Shown here one piece after another: positions 6,341 through 14,812 of a stretch of DNA of 29,927 nucleotides (position 1 is the first letter of the stretch; each line of letters starts with the position of its first letter). A program made the translations under genes and the position numbers. The stretch is from Limnoglobus sp043757025. Lineage in GTDB: Bacteria; Planctomycetota; Planctomycetia; Gemmatales; Gemmataceae. The DNA lies in the NCBI GenBank assembly GCA_043757025.1, contig JAYVQG010000140.1, positions 1 through 29,927 on the forward strand. Reading direction: 5' to 3'. Below the pieces are notes generated by a model that saw nothing but the letters and a program-made list of their open reading frames with translations, did not search any database and was not told the origin of the DNA.

Positions 6341-9300
6341 ATGATCCTTCAGTTTCCCAACGTCGAAACGCTAAGAATGGCGATGACCTCGGGTATCATT
6401 TCCCCAGACAATCTCCTCGCACCGACCGCCTGGCAAGTGGGTGCCGACGGCCAGTATTATCTGAATTACAGCGGGAAACTGCTGAAGAAACTTCGCGACG
6501 ATCTCAGCCGATTGAACGTCCTCACATCGAAACAGCACCCGACTGACAGTGCGATGACACCCGCCGCTAACTGGCTTGCGGTGCTTCCATTATCGCGGAA
6601 CGTTGGCCCGTTACAAATGGCGGCCCAGACGCCGGTGCTGTTCCAGATGCCATCGGCGACGTTGCCAATAATCGCGGCCGAAATGTTGCGGCTCGGCAAC
6701 GACCGTCTAAGTTTTCGCTGGATAGACGACGCCGAAATGTCCGCATTACTTCGCGTCGTCGGCCCGCCGTATTACACACTGTTGCGCGCGATTGATGCGG
6801 ACAAATCTATGCCGATCCGAGCGTACGTCGAGCAGACTCCGCGCGTTTGGGTCGAACTCGGCTACCATCATCCGCTCGTCAATTCGATTCGTGTGGCCGA
6901 CGATCAGACGTTGTTGATTTGCGCGCCGCACAACTGGATTTTCCTTGCAAACGAGCCATTTCTGGATGTATACGAGTTCGCACAGTTTATACTGCCGCAC
7001 TCGCCAGAAGATTTTCAGGATGTGCGCAGCACCACGGAAATCACGGTGCCACTTCGGCTCGTTCCCGGCGATGCGGCCGACGTGGCGGACTTTTGGGTGA
7101 TCGCAAATGACGGCGTTCGCCAACTCGATTCGTTCGTTCGCGGGGCCGACGAACGGCTAATCGAACAACTGTTATTCGCGGTTGCAACCGGGCCGAACAA
7201 TCGCGAAATTGTCGTACTGAAAACGCGACCGTCGCGAAAGTCGCCACCGATTTTGACGCTAAACGACACGATCGCTTACAAGCCATACTCGCGGCTGCCG
7301 AACTTGTATCAACCCGTCGGGCTACGGTTACACCCGACGATTCGCCGCGATGTGGTAGCAAAACTGTTGGCCGAAGATCGCGAGAATACAGTTTGGCTCA
7401 GCCCAGGCGACAACGGTACGTTTACGCCAGAATCGCTTCCGGAGCAGGCGTTTCGATCGCTTCACGAATGGGTCGAGTACATCATCGACCGGGACCGTAC
7501 GCCGCTCGCCGAGTGGATCGACGCCAGCGTGTTCGAGTTCGATTCGTTCGCGTGCAACGAAGCCACGACTGCGAAGAAAGGCCCGCCGGACAAGCCGGGG
7601 CGCGACAAGAAACCGGAAGTCGCCACGAGTGATGTTGCGACGACACGCGGTACTCGAATGAAAGCGAAGGCGAACGAAATACCGTTCCTGAACTCACCAC
7701 AAGTCGAAGTCGCGATCGCCGAACCGCCGAGCGAGTGGAAGCTCCGTTGCGACGAGTTTGAGAAAGCGTTCCTCGAAAATGATGGACGACTCGACGACCC
7801 CGAACGCATTGCGCTGTGGCCCCAGTTGGCCGAGGCGAATGCGGGCATCGGCGAGGGACGACGCAGCGAAGCCGCGATCTGCTGGCTGAATGCATTGTGG
7901 AACGAAACCGCGCCACCGACCGTGTGGTTGACGCATTGGGTGGCATCCGAATGCCTGGAAAACGAGCATCAATCGTCGATAGAACTCCTCGATGGCTGTT
8001 TGCGAAACGAACAACCGACGCCATCGGATATGCGGCAGTTTTCCGCGATCGCGATTCGTGCGTCCGCAGATGTACCTGTACACGAGTGGTTCAAAAAACG
8101 GCTCGGTGCGGTTCAGCAATACCTCATACGTTTTGAAGATCGCCTACCGATTCGCGCCGTCTGGCTGATGGCACTTCGGCTCGCGCGAATCTCCGGTTCG
8201 GATGTGCTCGGCTTGGCTCGCGTGCGGGATCGGTTGCTGACGCGGTTGCTCGATCGTGGCCTCATTCCGGAACAGGATTTGCCGTCGTTCCTTCGCTACG
8301 CGGGGCTACACGATGCCGAGCGAATGCGGGTCGTCCGCGAAAAGGCGCAGGAAGTGTTCACCGCGGCCCGCTTGTGGGCGAATCGTAGCCTCTCGCGCGG
8401 TTCGCCAAATACCGAGGCTCATCCGACGCTCGCTTACATCGACCTCGTCTTTAGTTTTGCGTTCGCCAAACTCGGCGACGCGATCGCGGCGCGGCGGTTG
8501 ATGGATTCCGCAAAAGCCGCACTCGTTCGCGAGAATCCGACCGATGCGAAAACGATATGCAGTACCCTTTTGTTTCGTGCATATGCATATCGCATCGAAC
8601 GAGCGATTGCTGGAAAACCACACGCCGGGATGCTTCCGGAACCGCTTCGCGATGAGATCGAAAACTTGATCTCGAACAAAATGGAGAGCGAAACGAAGTC
8701 GTCGGTCGATCCGCGGAGCATGGCCAACTATGCCATTTCGCGAATGCGCGAACAATCGAAAATCCTCGAGCCACAAGAGAAGCTCAGCGCCCACAGTGAG
8801 TTTCTGAAACACGGCGACGAACTGAAACTCGCACTCGCCGAACTGCCGAAAATTACCGACCCCACCGCGATGACGAAGCGCATTCGCCAACTGTATCTGG
8901 AAGGTACAACAGGCAAAGCCACCGATGAATCGCGGTTCCTCGTCTTGCACGATGCACTCCCGCTCGCCGCACGAGTCGGCCAAGATTTCACCGTCGAACT
9001 ACTCGTCGAAGTTCCGCGCGCGATGAAATACTCGCCGCCCACCGGCACGCCATTCTCTGCCGATTTCCTGAAGAAACAGGGCCAATTGCTCGAACGGGCC
9101 ATGTTCTACGCCGCGCACTTCGACCGCACGGAACTAATCCACACGCTCGCCGATCACTTCGTACTCTATTTGCGAAAGCTCGACGACGAACCGCGATACG
9201 AACTCGTCAACATCGTCGTTAGCCAGTGTTTGAGAAGTTTGAAAAAAGTCGGACTGCGCGACGACATCGACCGATTGCTTCGCCGAATCCAAGAAGAAGT

Positions 9301-9799
9301 CTTGCGCGGGAAAACGCTTCTGCAACTCAAAGCGCTCTACGCGGGCAAGCCGAATATCTGGGTCGATGCGCTGCAAACGCTGTTAAATTTAGCAGCAGGC
9401 TGGCTGAGTTTCGGCATCGCTCAGGAAGCCGACGCCATCCTGGAAGCGGGGCGGTTGGAGATTTTGAATTCGTCGTCGGAGATCAAGCCACTCGATTTTT
9501 CCATGCTATGCGAAACTTACATCGGAGTGCTCGGGCAGTGCCCAGCCAATGTCGGTATGGCCAAGATGATCGACTTCTTTCAAACGATCAATCCGTCGCG
9601 AACGACGAATACGTTCACGAGTTGTTCGATCTACTCGCGACTCCACCTCAGCATGGTCGAAGCCGTGGCCACGGCGATCGTGAGTGAGGATTCCGCACTC
9701 GGGCAGGCGGGCAAACGCTGGCTCGATGAGGACGAACATCTGGTTCGGCAACGCATTCATAACGACGTACGAAATTTTGTCGCTAAGAGCGGACTATAA
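6341..9799 (+). CDS. Giant 1152-aa helical-repeat scaffold of FtsH-MoxR operon
   Basis: Three regions can be seen. Residues 1 to about 400 form an N-terminal region that starts FPNVETLRMAMTSGIISPDN and contains Trp/Tyr-rich alpha/beta stretches. About 405-450 is a Lys/Pro/Thr-rich linker (TAKKGPPDKPGRDKK). About 455-1152 is almost entirely amphipathic helices of TPR/SEL1-like length (RIALWPQLAEANAGIGEGRR; DRTELIHTLADHFVLYLRKL), an alpha solenoid by eye. No Walker motif, MIDAS motif (DxSxS), HExxH or membrane segment was found. ATG 6341 follows the previous stop by 6 bases with only weak Shine-Dalgarno pairing, and the stop is 5 bases before the MoxR ATG. It may be a scaffold or effector-loading platform; the N-terminal region may correspond to one of the orphan domains reported with MoxR/FtsH ternary systems. 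Confidence 0.9.
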   Translation: MILQFPNVETLRMAMTSGIISPDNLLAPTAWQVGADGQYYLNYSGKLLKKLRDDLSRLNVLTSKQHPTDSAMTPAANWLAVLPLSRNVGPLQMAAQTPVLFQMPSATLPIIAAEMLRLGNDRLSFRWIDDAEMSALLRVVGPPYYTLLRAIDADKSMPIRAYVEQTPRVWVELGYHHPLVNSIRVADDQTLLICAPHNWIFLANEPFLDVYEFAQFILPHSPEDFQDVRSTTEITVPLRLVPGDAADVADFWVIANDGVRQLDSFVRGADERLIEQLLFAVATGPNNREIVVLKTRPSRKSPPILTLNDTIAYKPYSRLPNLYQPVGLRLHPTIRRDVVAKLLAEDRENTVWLSPGDNGTFTPESLPEQAFRSLHEWVEYIIDRDRTPLAEWIDASVFEFDSFACNEATTAKKGPPDKPGRDKKPEVATSDVATTRGTRMKAKANEIPFLNSPQVEVAIAEPPSEWKLRCDEFEKAFLENDGRLDDPERIALWPQLAEANAGIGEGRRSEAAICWLNALWNETAPPTVWLTHWVASECLENEHQSSIELLDGCLRNEQPTPSDMRQFSAIAIRASADVPVHEWFKKRLGAVQQYLIRFEDRLPIRAVWLMALRLARISGSDVLGLARVRDRLLTRLLDRGLIPEQDLPSFLRYAGLHDAERMRVVREKAQEVFTAARLWANRSLSRGSPNTEAHPTLAYIDLVFSFAFAKLGDAIAARRLMDSAKAALVRENPTDAKTICSTLLFRAYAYRIERAIAGKPHAGMLPEPLRDEIENLISNKMESETKSSVDPRSMANYAISRMREQSKILEPQEKLSAHSEFLKHGDELKLALAELPKITDPTAMTKRIRQLYLEGTTGKATDESRFLVLHDALPLAARVGQDFTVELLVEVPRAMKYSPPTGTPFSADFLKKQGQLLERAMFYAAHFDRTELIHTLADHFVLYLRKLDDEPRYELVNIVVSQCLRSLKKVGLRDDIDRLLRRIQEEVLRGKTLLQLKALYAGKPNIWVDALQTLLNLAAGWLSFGIAQEADAILEAGRLEILNSSSEIKPLDFSMLCETYIGVLGQCPANVGMAKMIDFFQTINPSRTTNTFTSCSIYSRLHLSMVEAVATAIVSEDSALGQAGKRWLDEDEHLVRQRIHNDVRNFVAKSGL

Positions 9800-9804
9800 C
9801 CACT

Positions 9805-10818
9805 ATGCCAACAATTGACGATCTCTCACTTGCCGAGTTGCAGCAAGAGGCCGACGCGATTCGCAAGCGAATCAATCGCTTCCGCCAATCGCTCGGCCGG
9901 TTCTTCGTCGACAAGCAAGACATCATCGACTTGATGGTGGTGGCCGCCATCGCGCAGGAACCGCTACTGATCGTCGGCCAGCCCGGCACGGCGAAGTCGG
10001 ACCTGGTGCTGAAATTCAAAGACGCGCTCGGCCTCGGCGAAGGCGATTATTTCGAGTACATGCTGACGCGGTTCACCGAACCGTCGGAGATCATCGGCGC
10101 GATCGACATCAAGGAACTGCGCGACGGTCGCTACATCCGCCGCAAAGCGGGCAAGTTACCGACGGCGCGGCTCGTGTTCCTCGATGAAATCTTCAAGTCG
10201 AATTCGGCGATCCTCAACATACTGCTGACGATCATCAACGAGAAAAAATTCTATCAGGATGGCGCACCGGAACCGGTACCGCTTCGGATCCTGTTCGCCG
10301 CCACGAACGAAGTCCCCGAACAAGGCGAACTAGCCGCACTGAAAGACCGTTTCGTGCTTAAAATCCAGAGCCAATCGGTGCAAGAAAAGCACTTTCAAGA
10401 ACTGATCGACTCGGGATTAGCATCGGAAGCGTACAAGGGACTCAACCAGAAACCGTGGGTCGAAGGGCACTGCAACCTCGACGATTTTTTGAAGGCGAAT
10501 CGCTATTTGACGCTGTTGTTCGCTCGGAAACAATCGAACGCGCGCGGCGAAGATCAGAACGATCGCGACGTCTTTTTCCCGACGGAAGTATTCCAGCTTT
10601 TCCAACGATTGGTGAAGACACTCACCCGCGAAGATCAAATTTTCATCAGCGATCGAAAGCTCGTCAAACTCTACAAATTGTTTCGCGTACGGGCTTGGTT
10701 ACTCTCGGGTGGCACCGTAAGCAAAGACGACCTGAAACTGCTCGCGTACCTCGGCGAGAGCCATCAGGAAATCGATCACCTACGGGTGAAGGTTCCACAA
10801 CTTTTAGGTAACGATTGA
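9805..10818 (+). CDS. MoxR-family AAA+ ATPase
   Basis: This is a 337-residue AAA+ protein. It has a charged N-terminal helix (LAELQQEADAIRKRINRFRQ), Walker A GQPGTAKS at 58-65, Walker B LVFLDEIFKS with D127/E128, sensor-1 FAATNEVPEQGELAALKDRF with the nearby arginine, and a C-terminal lid. GQPGTAKS and the LDEIFKS/NILLTIINEKKF block are typical of the RavA/MoxR group, which acts as a chaperone-like ATPase, usually with a von Willebrand A partner that delivers client or metal centre. It begins 5 bases after the scaffold gene and ends the operon. No vWA gene follows: the next gene is convergent, 8 bases away. Confidence 0.95.
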   Translation: MPTIDDLSLAELQQEADAIRKRINRFRQSLGRFFVDKQDIIDLMVVAAIAQEPLLIVGQPGTAKSDLVLKFKDALGLGEGDYFEYMLTRFTEPSEIIGAIDIKELRDGRYIRRKAGKLPTARLVFLDEIFKSNSAILNILLTIINEKKFYQDGAPEPVPLRILFAATNEVPEQGELAALKDRFVLKIQSQSVQEKHFQELIDSGLASEAYKGLNQKPWVEGHCNLDDFLKANRYLTLLFARKQSNARGEDQNDRDVFFPTEVFQLFQRLVKTLTREDQIFISDRKLVKLYKLFRVRAWLLSGGTVSKDDLKLLAYLGESHQEIDHLRVKVPQLLGND

Positions 10819-10826
10819 TTTCCGTT

Positions 10827-11531
10827 TCACCAACTGATCGGTACCAACTTCGGGCGTGGCACGACGACGCCTTGCACCCCGCCGTGGCGCTTCCAAAGTT
10901 CGGCTCCTCGGTAGCGCAGAAAGTCGAAGACTTCGGGTTGTGGGTGGCCGAGAAGGTAGTTGCGGGCGAGGTCTAGCATCTGGCGATCGTAGTCGCGGGC
11001 CGAGTGCGAATGCATCGCATAACGGCCGGGGTGACGCCGCAGGTCGCCGTTGAATTGTGGGCTGATGTGGTAGAGTTCGTGGAAAATTGTCGTCATCTTC
11101 TCTTCGTACGTTTGATCTAGAAATCGCGGCAAACAGAACGTGACCAAGTACAGCATCTCGCGACCATCGATGTAATATCGCTGCACGCCGAACAGAATCC
11201 CACGTAGCCGCCGCGTGAGTGCGCCGTCGCGAAACCGCATCGGCGTGACCCGCGCTTGCAAACCGAACCGGCTACGGTTCCGGCTCGGCGTGAAGCTGAA
11301 AAGCATCCGCGACGTATCGATATGGTTGAAGGTCGGGCAGCGAAAAGCGATGTCGTTACAGACCGCCCGGAGTGCCCTTGAGAAGTCGAACGCAGTGTCG
11401 TCGTACGCCTTCGCTTCGTAAATTGGCCGCAAAGGTAGTGGCGTTTTGTGCGAATCCCAACGGTACTCGATCGCCCAGTTCGCGGGGCGTCGAAGTCGTG
11501 TGGGTGTTGGCTCCGTCATCGCACCCAGCAT
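10827..11531 (-). CDS. Putative HExxH zinc metallopeptidase
   Basis: The 234-residue protein has a metallopeptidase-like HELYH at 151-155 (TTIFHELYHISPQF), followed by H174 and H176 in YAMHSHSARDYD, which can supply a third zinc ligand. The rest resembles compact 'putative metallopeptidase' families found in phage and MoxR/vWA neighbourhoods; no signal peptide or membrane helix is seen. ATG 11531 has GGAG 8 bases upstream; an internal ATG at 11519 is also possible. It is convergent with the MoxR gene, 8 bases apart, so it is transcribed separately, but its position at the operon end suggests it may be functionally linked. The C-terminal part (YRGAELWKRHGGVQGVVVPRPK) has no recognised motif. 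Confidence 0.82.
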   Translation of the reverse strand: MLGAMTEPTPTRLRRPANWAIEYRWDSHKTPLPLRPIYEAKAYDDTAFDFSRALRAVCNDIAFRCPTFNHIDTSRMLFSFTPSRNRSRFGLQARVTPMRFRDGALTRRLRGILFGVQRYYIDGREMLYLVTFCLPRFLDQTYEEKMTTIFHELYHISPQFNGDLRRHPGRYAMHSHSARDYDRQMLDLARNYLLGHPQPEVFDFLRYRGAELWKRHGGVQGVVVPRPKLVPISW

Positions 11532-11658
11532 CCGTAGTACTCCGTTCCAGACAGGTGAGTAGCGAAATCGTAGGGCTGATGCGGTCAGTATTCAAGCGAT
11601 TTCCGCCGTTGACGTGCGGATTCCATTTCGGCTAACGTGCGTCATTCAGGAGGCTACG

Positions 11659-12582
11659 ATGTTACTTTCTCTGACGTCACTCGCGAAGCGGTTACTGAAG
11701 CGTCTGCCGTACGCGCGCCGAATCGTGCGGAAATTGCGCGCGGTGCCGAGTATTGCCGTCACCGATCCGACCTTTCTTACACGCAAGAAAGCGAAGCTGG
11801 AACGAATCCGCCCGCTGCTTCGACACGATGCACCCAGCCAGAATACGAGCCAGTTTTACGACTATCTGAGTGCGGACTTGCGCAAGCAGTTCCACATCAC
11901 ACACACCGATAATGTGAGTGCGAACAACTACGACGAAACCGCCACGGCACTGATTGCACAGCACCCCGATGGCTGGATCCTGGATTGCGGCGCGGGGCTA
12001 CGTCCGACGTATTACGACAACATCGTGAACTTCGAGATTTGCTCGTATCCGACGACCGATGTCCGCGGGGTTGGCGAACGGCTCCCGTTCCGCGATGGCG
12101 TGTTCGATGTCGTATTTTCGTTTGCGGTTCTCGAGCACGTTCGCGACCCGTTCGCCTGTGCGCGGGAAATTTCGCGCGTGCTGAAACCGGGTGGGCGGTT
12201 GTATTGCGTGGTGCCGTTCTTGCAGCCATTACACGGTTACCCGAGCCATTACTTCAACATGACGCACGAAGGTTTGCGTAGCTTGTTTGAAGCCGAGTTG
12301 ACGATTGAAAAGCAAGAAGTGATCGCGAGTGGCTTGCCGATCTGGACGCTGACGTGGTTCCTGAATCGCTGGGCCGCGCAGTTGCCTGCCGCAGCCCGGA
12401 AAGAGTTTCTGGAGCAGAAAATCGGCGACTTACTCGCCGATTCCCGCACCTACTTCGATCGCTCGTTTGTCCGCGAACTTCCCGAAGCCGCTCGGTTTGA
12501 ACTGGCCTCGACGACGGCGTTACAGGCCGTGAAGAAAATGAAGACAACCACGGAACACACGGAAATCACGGAAACAGAATAA
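11659..12582 (+). CDS. Class I SAM-dependent methyltransferase
   Basis: The 307-residue protein has a Rossmann methyltransferase core: motif I WILDCGAGLRP, an acidic/LPF segment ERLPFRDGVFDVVFSFAVLEHVRDP, and post-motif VLKPGGRLYCVVPF. This is the Methyltransf_11 pattern, acting on a small molecule, lipid or sugar of unknown identity. The Lys/Arg-rich N-terminus (LAKRLLKRLPYARRIVRKL) could bind membrane or nucleic acid. ATG 11659 is chosen because a perfect AGGAGG lies 5 bases upstream (11648-11653); the longer in-frame reading from 11614 lacks an RBS. The last dozen residues (TTTEHTEITETE) are encoded by a repeat, see 12544-12641, so the natural C-terminus may have been extended by insertion of that repeat. 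Confidence 0.9.
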   Translation: MLLSLTSLAKRLLKRLPYARRIVRKLRAVPSIAVTDPTFLTRKKAKLERIRPLLRHDAPSQNTSQFYDYLSADLRKQFHITHTDNVSANNYDETATALIAQHPDGWILDCGAGLRPTYYDNIVNFEICSYPTTDVRGVGERLPFRDGVFDVVFSFAVLEHVRDPFACAREISRVLKPGGRLYCVVPFLQPLHGYPSHYFNMTHEGLRSLFEAELTIEKQEVIASGLPIWTLTWFLNRWAAQLPAAARKEFLEQKIGDLLADSRTYFDRSFVRELPEAARFELASTTALQAVKKMKTTTEHTEITETE

Positions 12583-12641
12583 AGCCGTGAAGGTTTCATT
12601 CTTGAGTTTTATTTCCGTGTAATCCGTGTTTCCGTGGTTGT
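12544..12641. repeat. Inverted repeat of CACGGAA-type element between convergent genes
   Basis: 12544-12574 (starts ACAACCACGGAA) and 12612-12641 (ends TTCCGTGGTTGT) are reverse complements over about 30 bases with a few mismatches and one single-base indel. They are separated by 37 bases. The left arm encodes the C-terminal TTTEHTEITETE of the methyltransferase and its stop follows at 12580-12582. The arms could form a long hairpin serving as a bidirectional terminator for the convergent methyltransferase and AAA+ genes. CACGGAA-rich short repeats are familiar in planctomycete intergenic DNA. Confidence 0.8.
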
Positions 12642-12651
12642 TCCATGTCTT

Positions 12652-14064
12652 TTACGTTTCGTAAATGATGCGGCCATGTTTGGTCGCCCGGCTGATGCGA
12701 TCGCTGGCGTATAACCCCGCCAGAACGAACTCGACGCACGAGGCCCGCATCGCTTCGCTTTCGCCCGCGTTCACCTCGAACGCCTTGTCCCACGCCTTCG
12801 GCACCCGCTTCAATCGCTTCGCGTAGTCCGATGACGGTAGCATGTCACCGACTTCAATTTTAACGCCCTTGCTGAAGACTTCGGCGATTTCATCGACACC
12901 GTGTTTGTCCAAGTACTCCTCGAAAACGATCCGTACCGCGTCGGCAATGATCGATTCGAGAACTTGCTTTTCGGACATCTGGTTCGATCCCATCATGTCG
13001 AGTTCCAGCTTGCCGAGCGACGATGCGGGCAGGTGGCCGAGGTCGCTGATTCGCGGCACAGCCGGCTTCTCGCTGAGCCGCACGCCACGACAGCGCGCCG
13101 AGGCAACCATCGTGCGGTAGTTCGCCAAACTGAACCGGGTACTGACGCCGCTCGCATGATCGACGTACTTCGACTTACGTGCGGAGATGCTGACTTGCTC
13201 GATGATTTCCTTCATGAAGAACGGCACGGCCACGGGAAATTCGCCGCCCAGATCAATACCCGATTCCTTCTCGGTGATGTCGATACCGAGGCTGCGATCG
13301 AGCGGATAGTGCGTCTGAATCAGCGAGCCGATCCGGTCCTTGAGTTGCGGAATCACCTTGCCGGAACGGTTGTACGTGGTCGGATTGGCCGAGAACAGAA
13401 TCAGCACGTCGAGGTCGAATTGAATCGGATAGCCGCGAATCTGGACGTCGCGTTCTTCGAGGATATTAAACAAGCCAACCTGAATGAGGTCGTCGAGTTC
13501 GGGCACTTCGTTCATGGCGAAAATGCCGCGATGCATTCGTGGAATCAGGCCGAAGTGCAGCGCTTCCTCAGCGGACATACTCGCACCGGCGGCGAGCTTG
13601 GCGGGGTCGATTTCACCGATAATGTCCGCGAACTTCGTGCCCGGTGCCAGCCGTTCGGCGTAGCGTTCGGACTTCGGCCACCACGCGATTTTCACTTGGT
13701 CTTCTGGTGTATTCTTCAGGTGTTCCCGGCCCGCTTTCGTGATCGGGTGATACGGATCTTCGTGGACCGGCGAGCCGGGCATGTCGAGATATGGCAGATC
13801 GTCGTCGAGGAACTGCACGAGCGACCGCATCAGGCGACTCTTGGCTTGTCCCTTTTCGCCGAGGAATAGCATGTCGTGACCCGCGAGGATCGCAATGTGA
13901 ATCTCCGGGATGACGGTGTTTTCGTAACCGACGATGCCCGGAAACAGGTCGCCGCCACGCTTCATCGCGGACAGGAAATTCGCCTTCAGTTCTTCCTTGA
14001 CAGACCTCGACTGCCAGCCCGATTCTCGCAAAAGCTTCAGCGTATTGGGACGGTGAGTGCTCAA
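12652..14064 (-). CDS. Mg-chelatase-like AAA+ ATPase (TTG start)
   Basis: This 470-residue AAA+ protein is related to the magnesium-chelatase ChlI/MoxR clade. Walker A is GEKGQAKS at 69-76. The Walker-B-like strand reads GIFAMNEVPEL, with Asn in place of the usual Asp before Glu, then VGLFNILEERDVQIRGYPI, sensor FSANPTTYNRSGKVI, and arginine-finger region QLKDRIGSLI. The C-terminal helical part has SGVSTRFSLANYRTMVASA. The start is TTG at 14064, supported by a GAGGAG ribosome-binding site 6 bases upstream; the reading frame upstream of it is antisense to the next gene and is rejected. Such ATPases normally work with a vWA protein, but none is adjacent. Role unknown; not expected to act in chlorophyll synthesis. 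Confidence 0.92.
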   Translation of the reverse strand: MSTHRPNTLKLLRESGWQSRSVKEELKANFLSAMKRGGDLFPGIVGYENTVIPEIHIAILAGHDMLFLGEKGQAKSRLMRSLVQFLDDDLPYLDMPGSPVHEDPYHPITKAGREHLKNTPEDQVKIAWWPKSERYAERLAPGTKFADIIGEIDPAKLAAGASMSAEEALHFGLIPRMHRGIFAMNEVPELDDLIQVGLFNILEERDVQIRGYPIQFDLDVLILFSANPTTYNRSGKVIPQLKDRIGSLIQTHYPLDRSLGIDITEKESGIDLGGEFPVAVPFFMKEIIEQVSISARKSKYVDHASGVSTRFSLANYRTMVASARCRGVRLSEKPAVPRISDLGHLPASSLGKLELDMMGSNQMSEKQVLESIIADAVRIVFEEYLDKHGVDEIAEVFSKGVKIEVGDMLPSSDYAKRLKRVPKAWDKAFEVNAGESEAMRASCVEFVLAGLYASDRISRATKHGRIIYET

Positions 14065-14167
14065 CGTTATCTCCTCGGTGTGACGACAATAAACAATTGT
14101 AGGCATCGCGGTTGTCGTGGTGTCGAGGGAGTCACCGACAATCTTGCAAATCGGCGATGCGATCACA

Positions 14168-14196
14168 CTGGCAGGTCGGTTGAAATCGGATATTCT
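14168..14196 (+). promoter_or_regulatory. Candidate sigma-70 promoter for small exported protein
   Basis: CTGGCA at 14168-14173 and TATTCT at 14191-14196 are 17 bases apart, a normal -35/-10 spacing, in the 178-base divergent gap. Matches to consensus are partial. Start codon 14243 would be about 40 bases downstream of transcription start. Confidence 0.35.
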
Positions 14197-14242
14197 AAAG
14201 CTGTCTCGATGTTCCTTATTAATCGCCCAAGGAGTGGTTGCG

Positions 14243-14797
14243 ATGCGTGCGTTACTCATCACATTCGGACTGGTGTTTGCATCAGTCGTGGGTCGTGCGG
14301 ACCCAATCGAGAATCCGGAGTTCAAGCAATGGTCCGCGTTTAAGCCCGGAACTTCGATCGTCATGTCGATGACGGGCGAGTTCAATGGAATGAAATCCGC
14401 TACCAAAATCGGCACGAAGTTGCTCGAAGTCGGTGCCGATAAGCTCGTTCTCGAAGTCGAAACGGCGACCGTCGTCAACGGCATGGAATTCAAAGGCCCG
14501 CCGACGAAACGAGAAGTGATGAAAACGATCGACATTCCAAAGGTGGAAGGCGCACCGGCCACGCCGAAGCCAGCCGTGAAGCCAGAAGGGACTACCGAAG
14601 AAGGCACCGAAACGGTGAAGATCGGCGATGTCGAAGTCAAAACGAAGTGGGTGAAATACAAGTCGAAGACGGCTGCGGGTGAAGTCGAAGGTCAGACGTG
14701 GATGAGTGACGAAATTCCAGGCGGTATGTTCAAATCCGAAACGAAAACGGCAACGATCACGAGCAAGATGGTGATAATCGAATTCAAGAAGCCATAA
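14243..14797 (+). CDS. Small exported protein, unknown function
   Basis: The product has 184 residues. It begins with a clear Sec signal peptide (MRALLITFGLVFASVVGRAD, cleavage likely after GRA), so it is exported to the periplasm or surface. The mature part contains beta-rich stretches (GTSIVMSMTGEF; DKLVLEVETATVVNGMEF), a Pro/Glu/Thr linker at about residues 105-125 and a C-terminal repeat-like set of Lys/Thr strands ending KMVIIEFKKP. ATG 14243 is chosen because AAGGAG lies at 14229-14234 and the signal peptide starts there. It is divergent from the AAA+ gene and followed by a strong hairpin. I do not recognise the family. Confidence 0.85.
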   Translation: MRALLITFGLVFASVVGRADPIENPEFKQWSAFKPGTSIVMSMTGEFNGMKSATKIGTKLLEVGADKLVLEVETATVVNGMEFKGPPTKREVMKTIDIPKVEGAPATPKPAVKPEGTTEEGTETVKIGDVEVKTKWVKYKSKTAAGEVEGQTWMSDEIPGGMFKSETKTATITSKMVIIEFKKP

Positions 14798-14812
14798 AAG
14801 CACTCGGTCGTA

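Noticed and set aside
12901..13869. 322-codon open frame on the plus strand
   Set aside because: It lies wholly antisense to the well-supported Mg-chelatase-like ATPase, and its translation has no recognisable motif; typical shadow frame in high-GC DNA.
14065..14661. Upstream extension of the Mg-chelatase-like ATPase frame
   Set aside because: The extension is antisense to the exported protein, and a good RBS (GAGGAG) fixes the start at TTG 14064.
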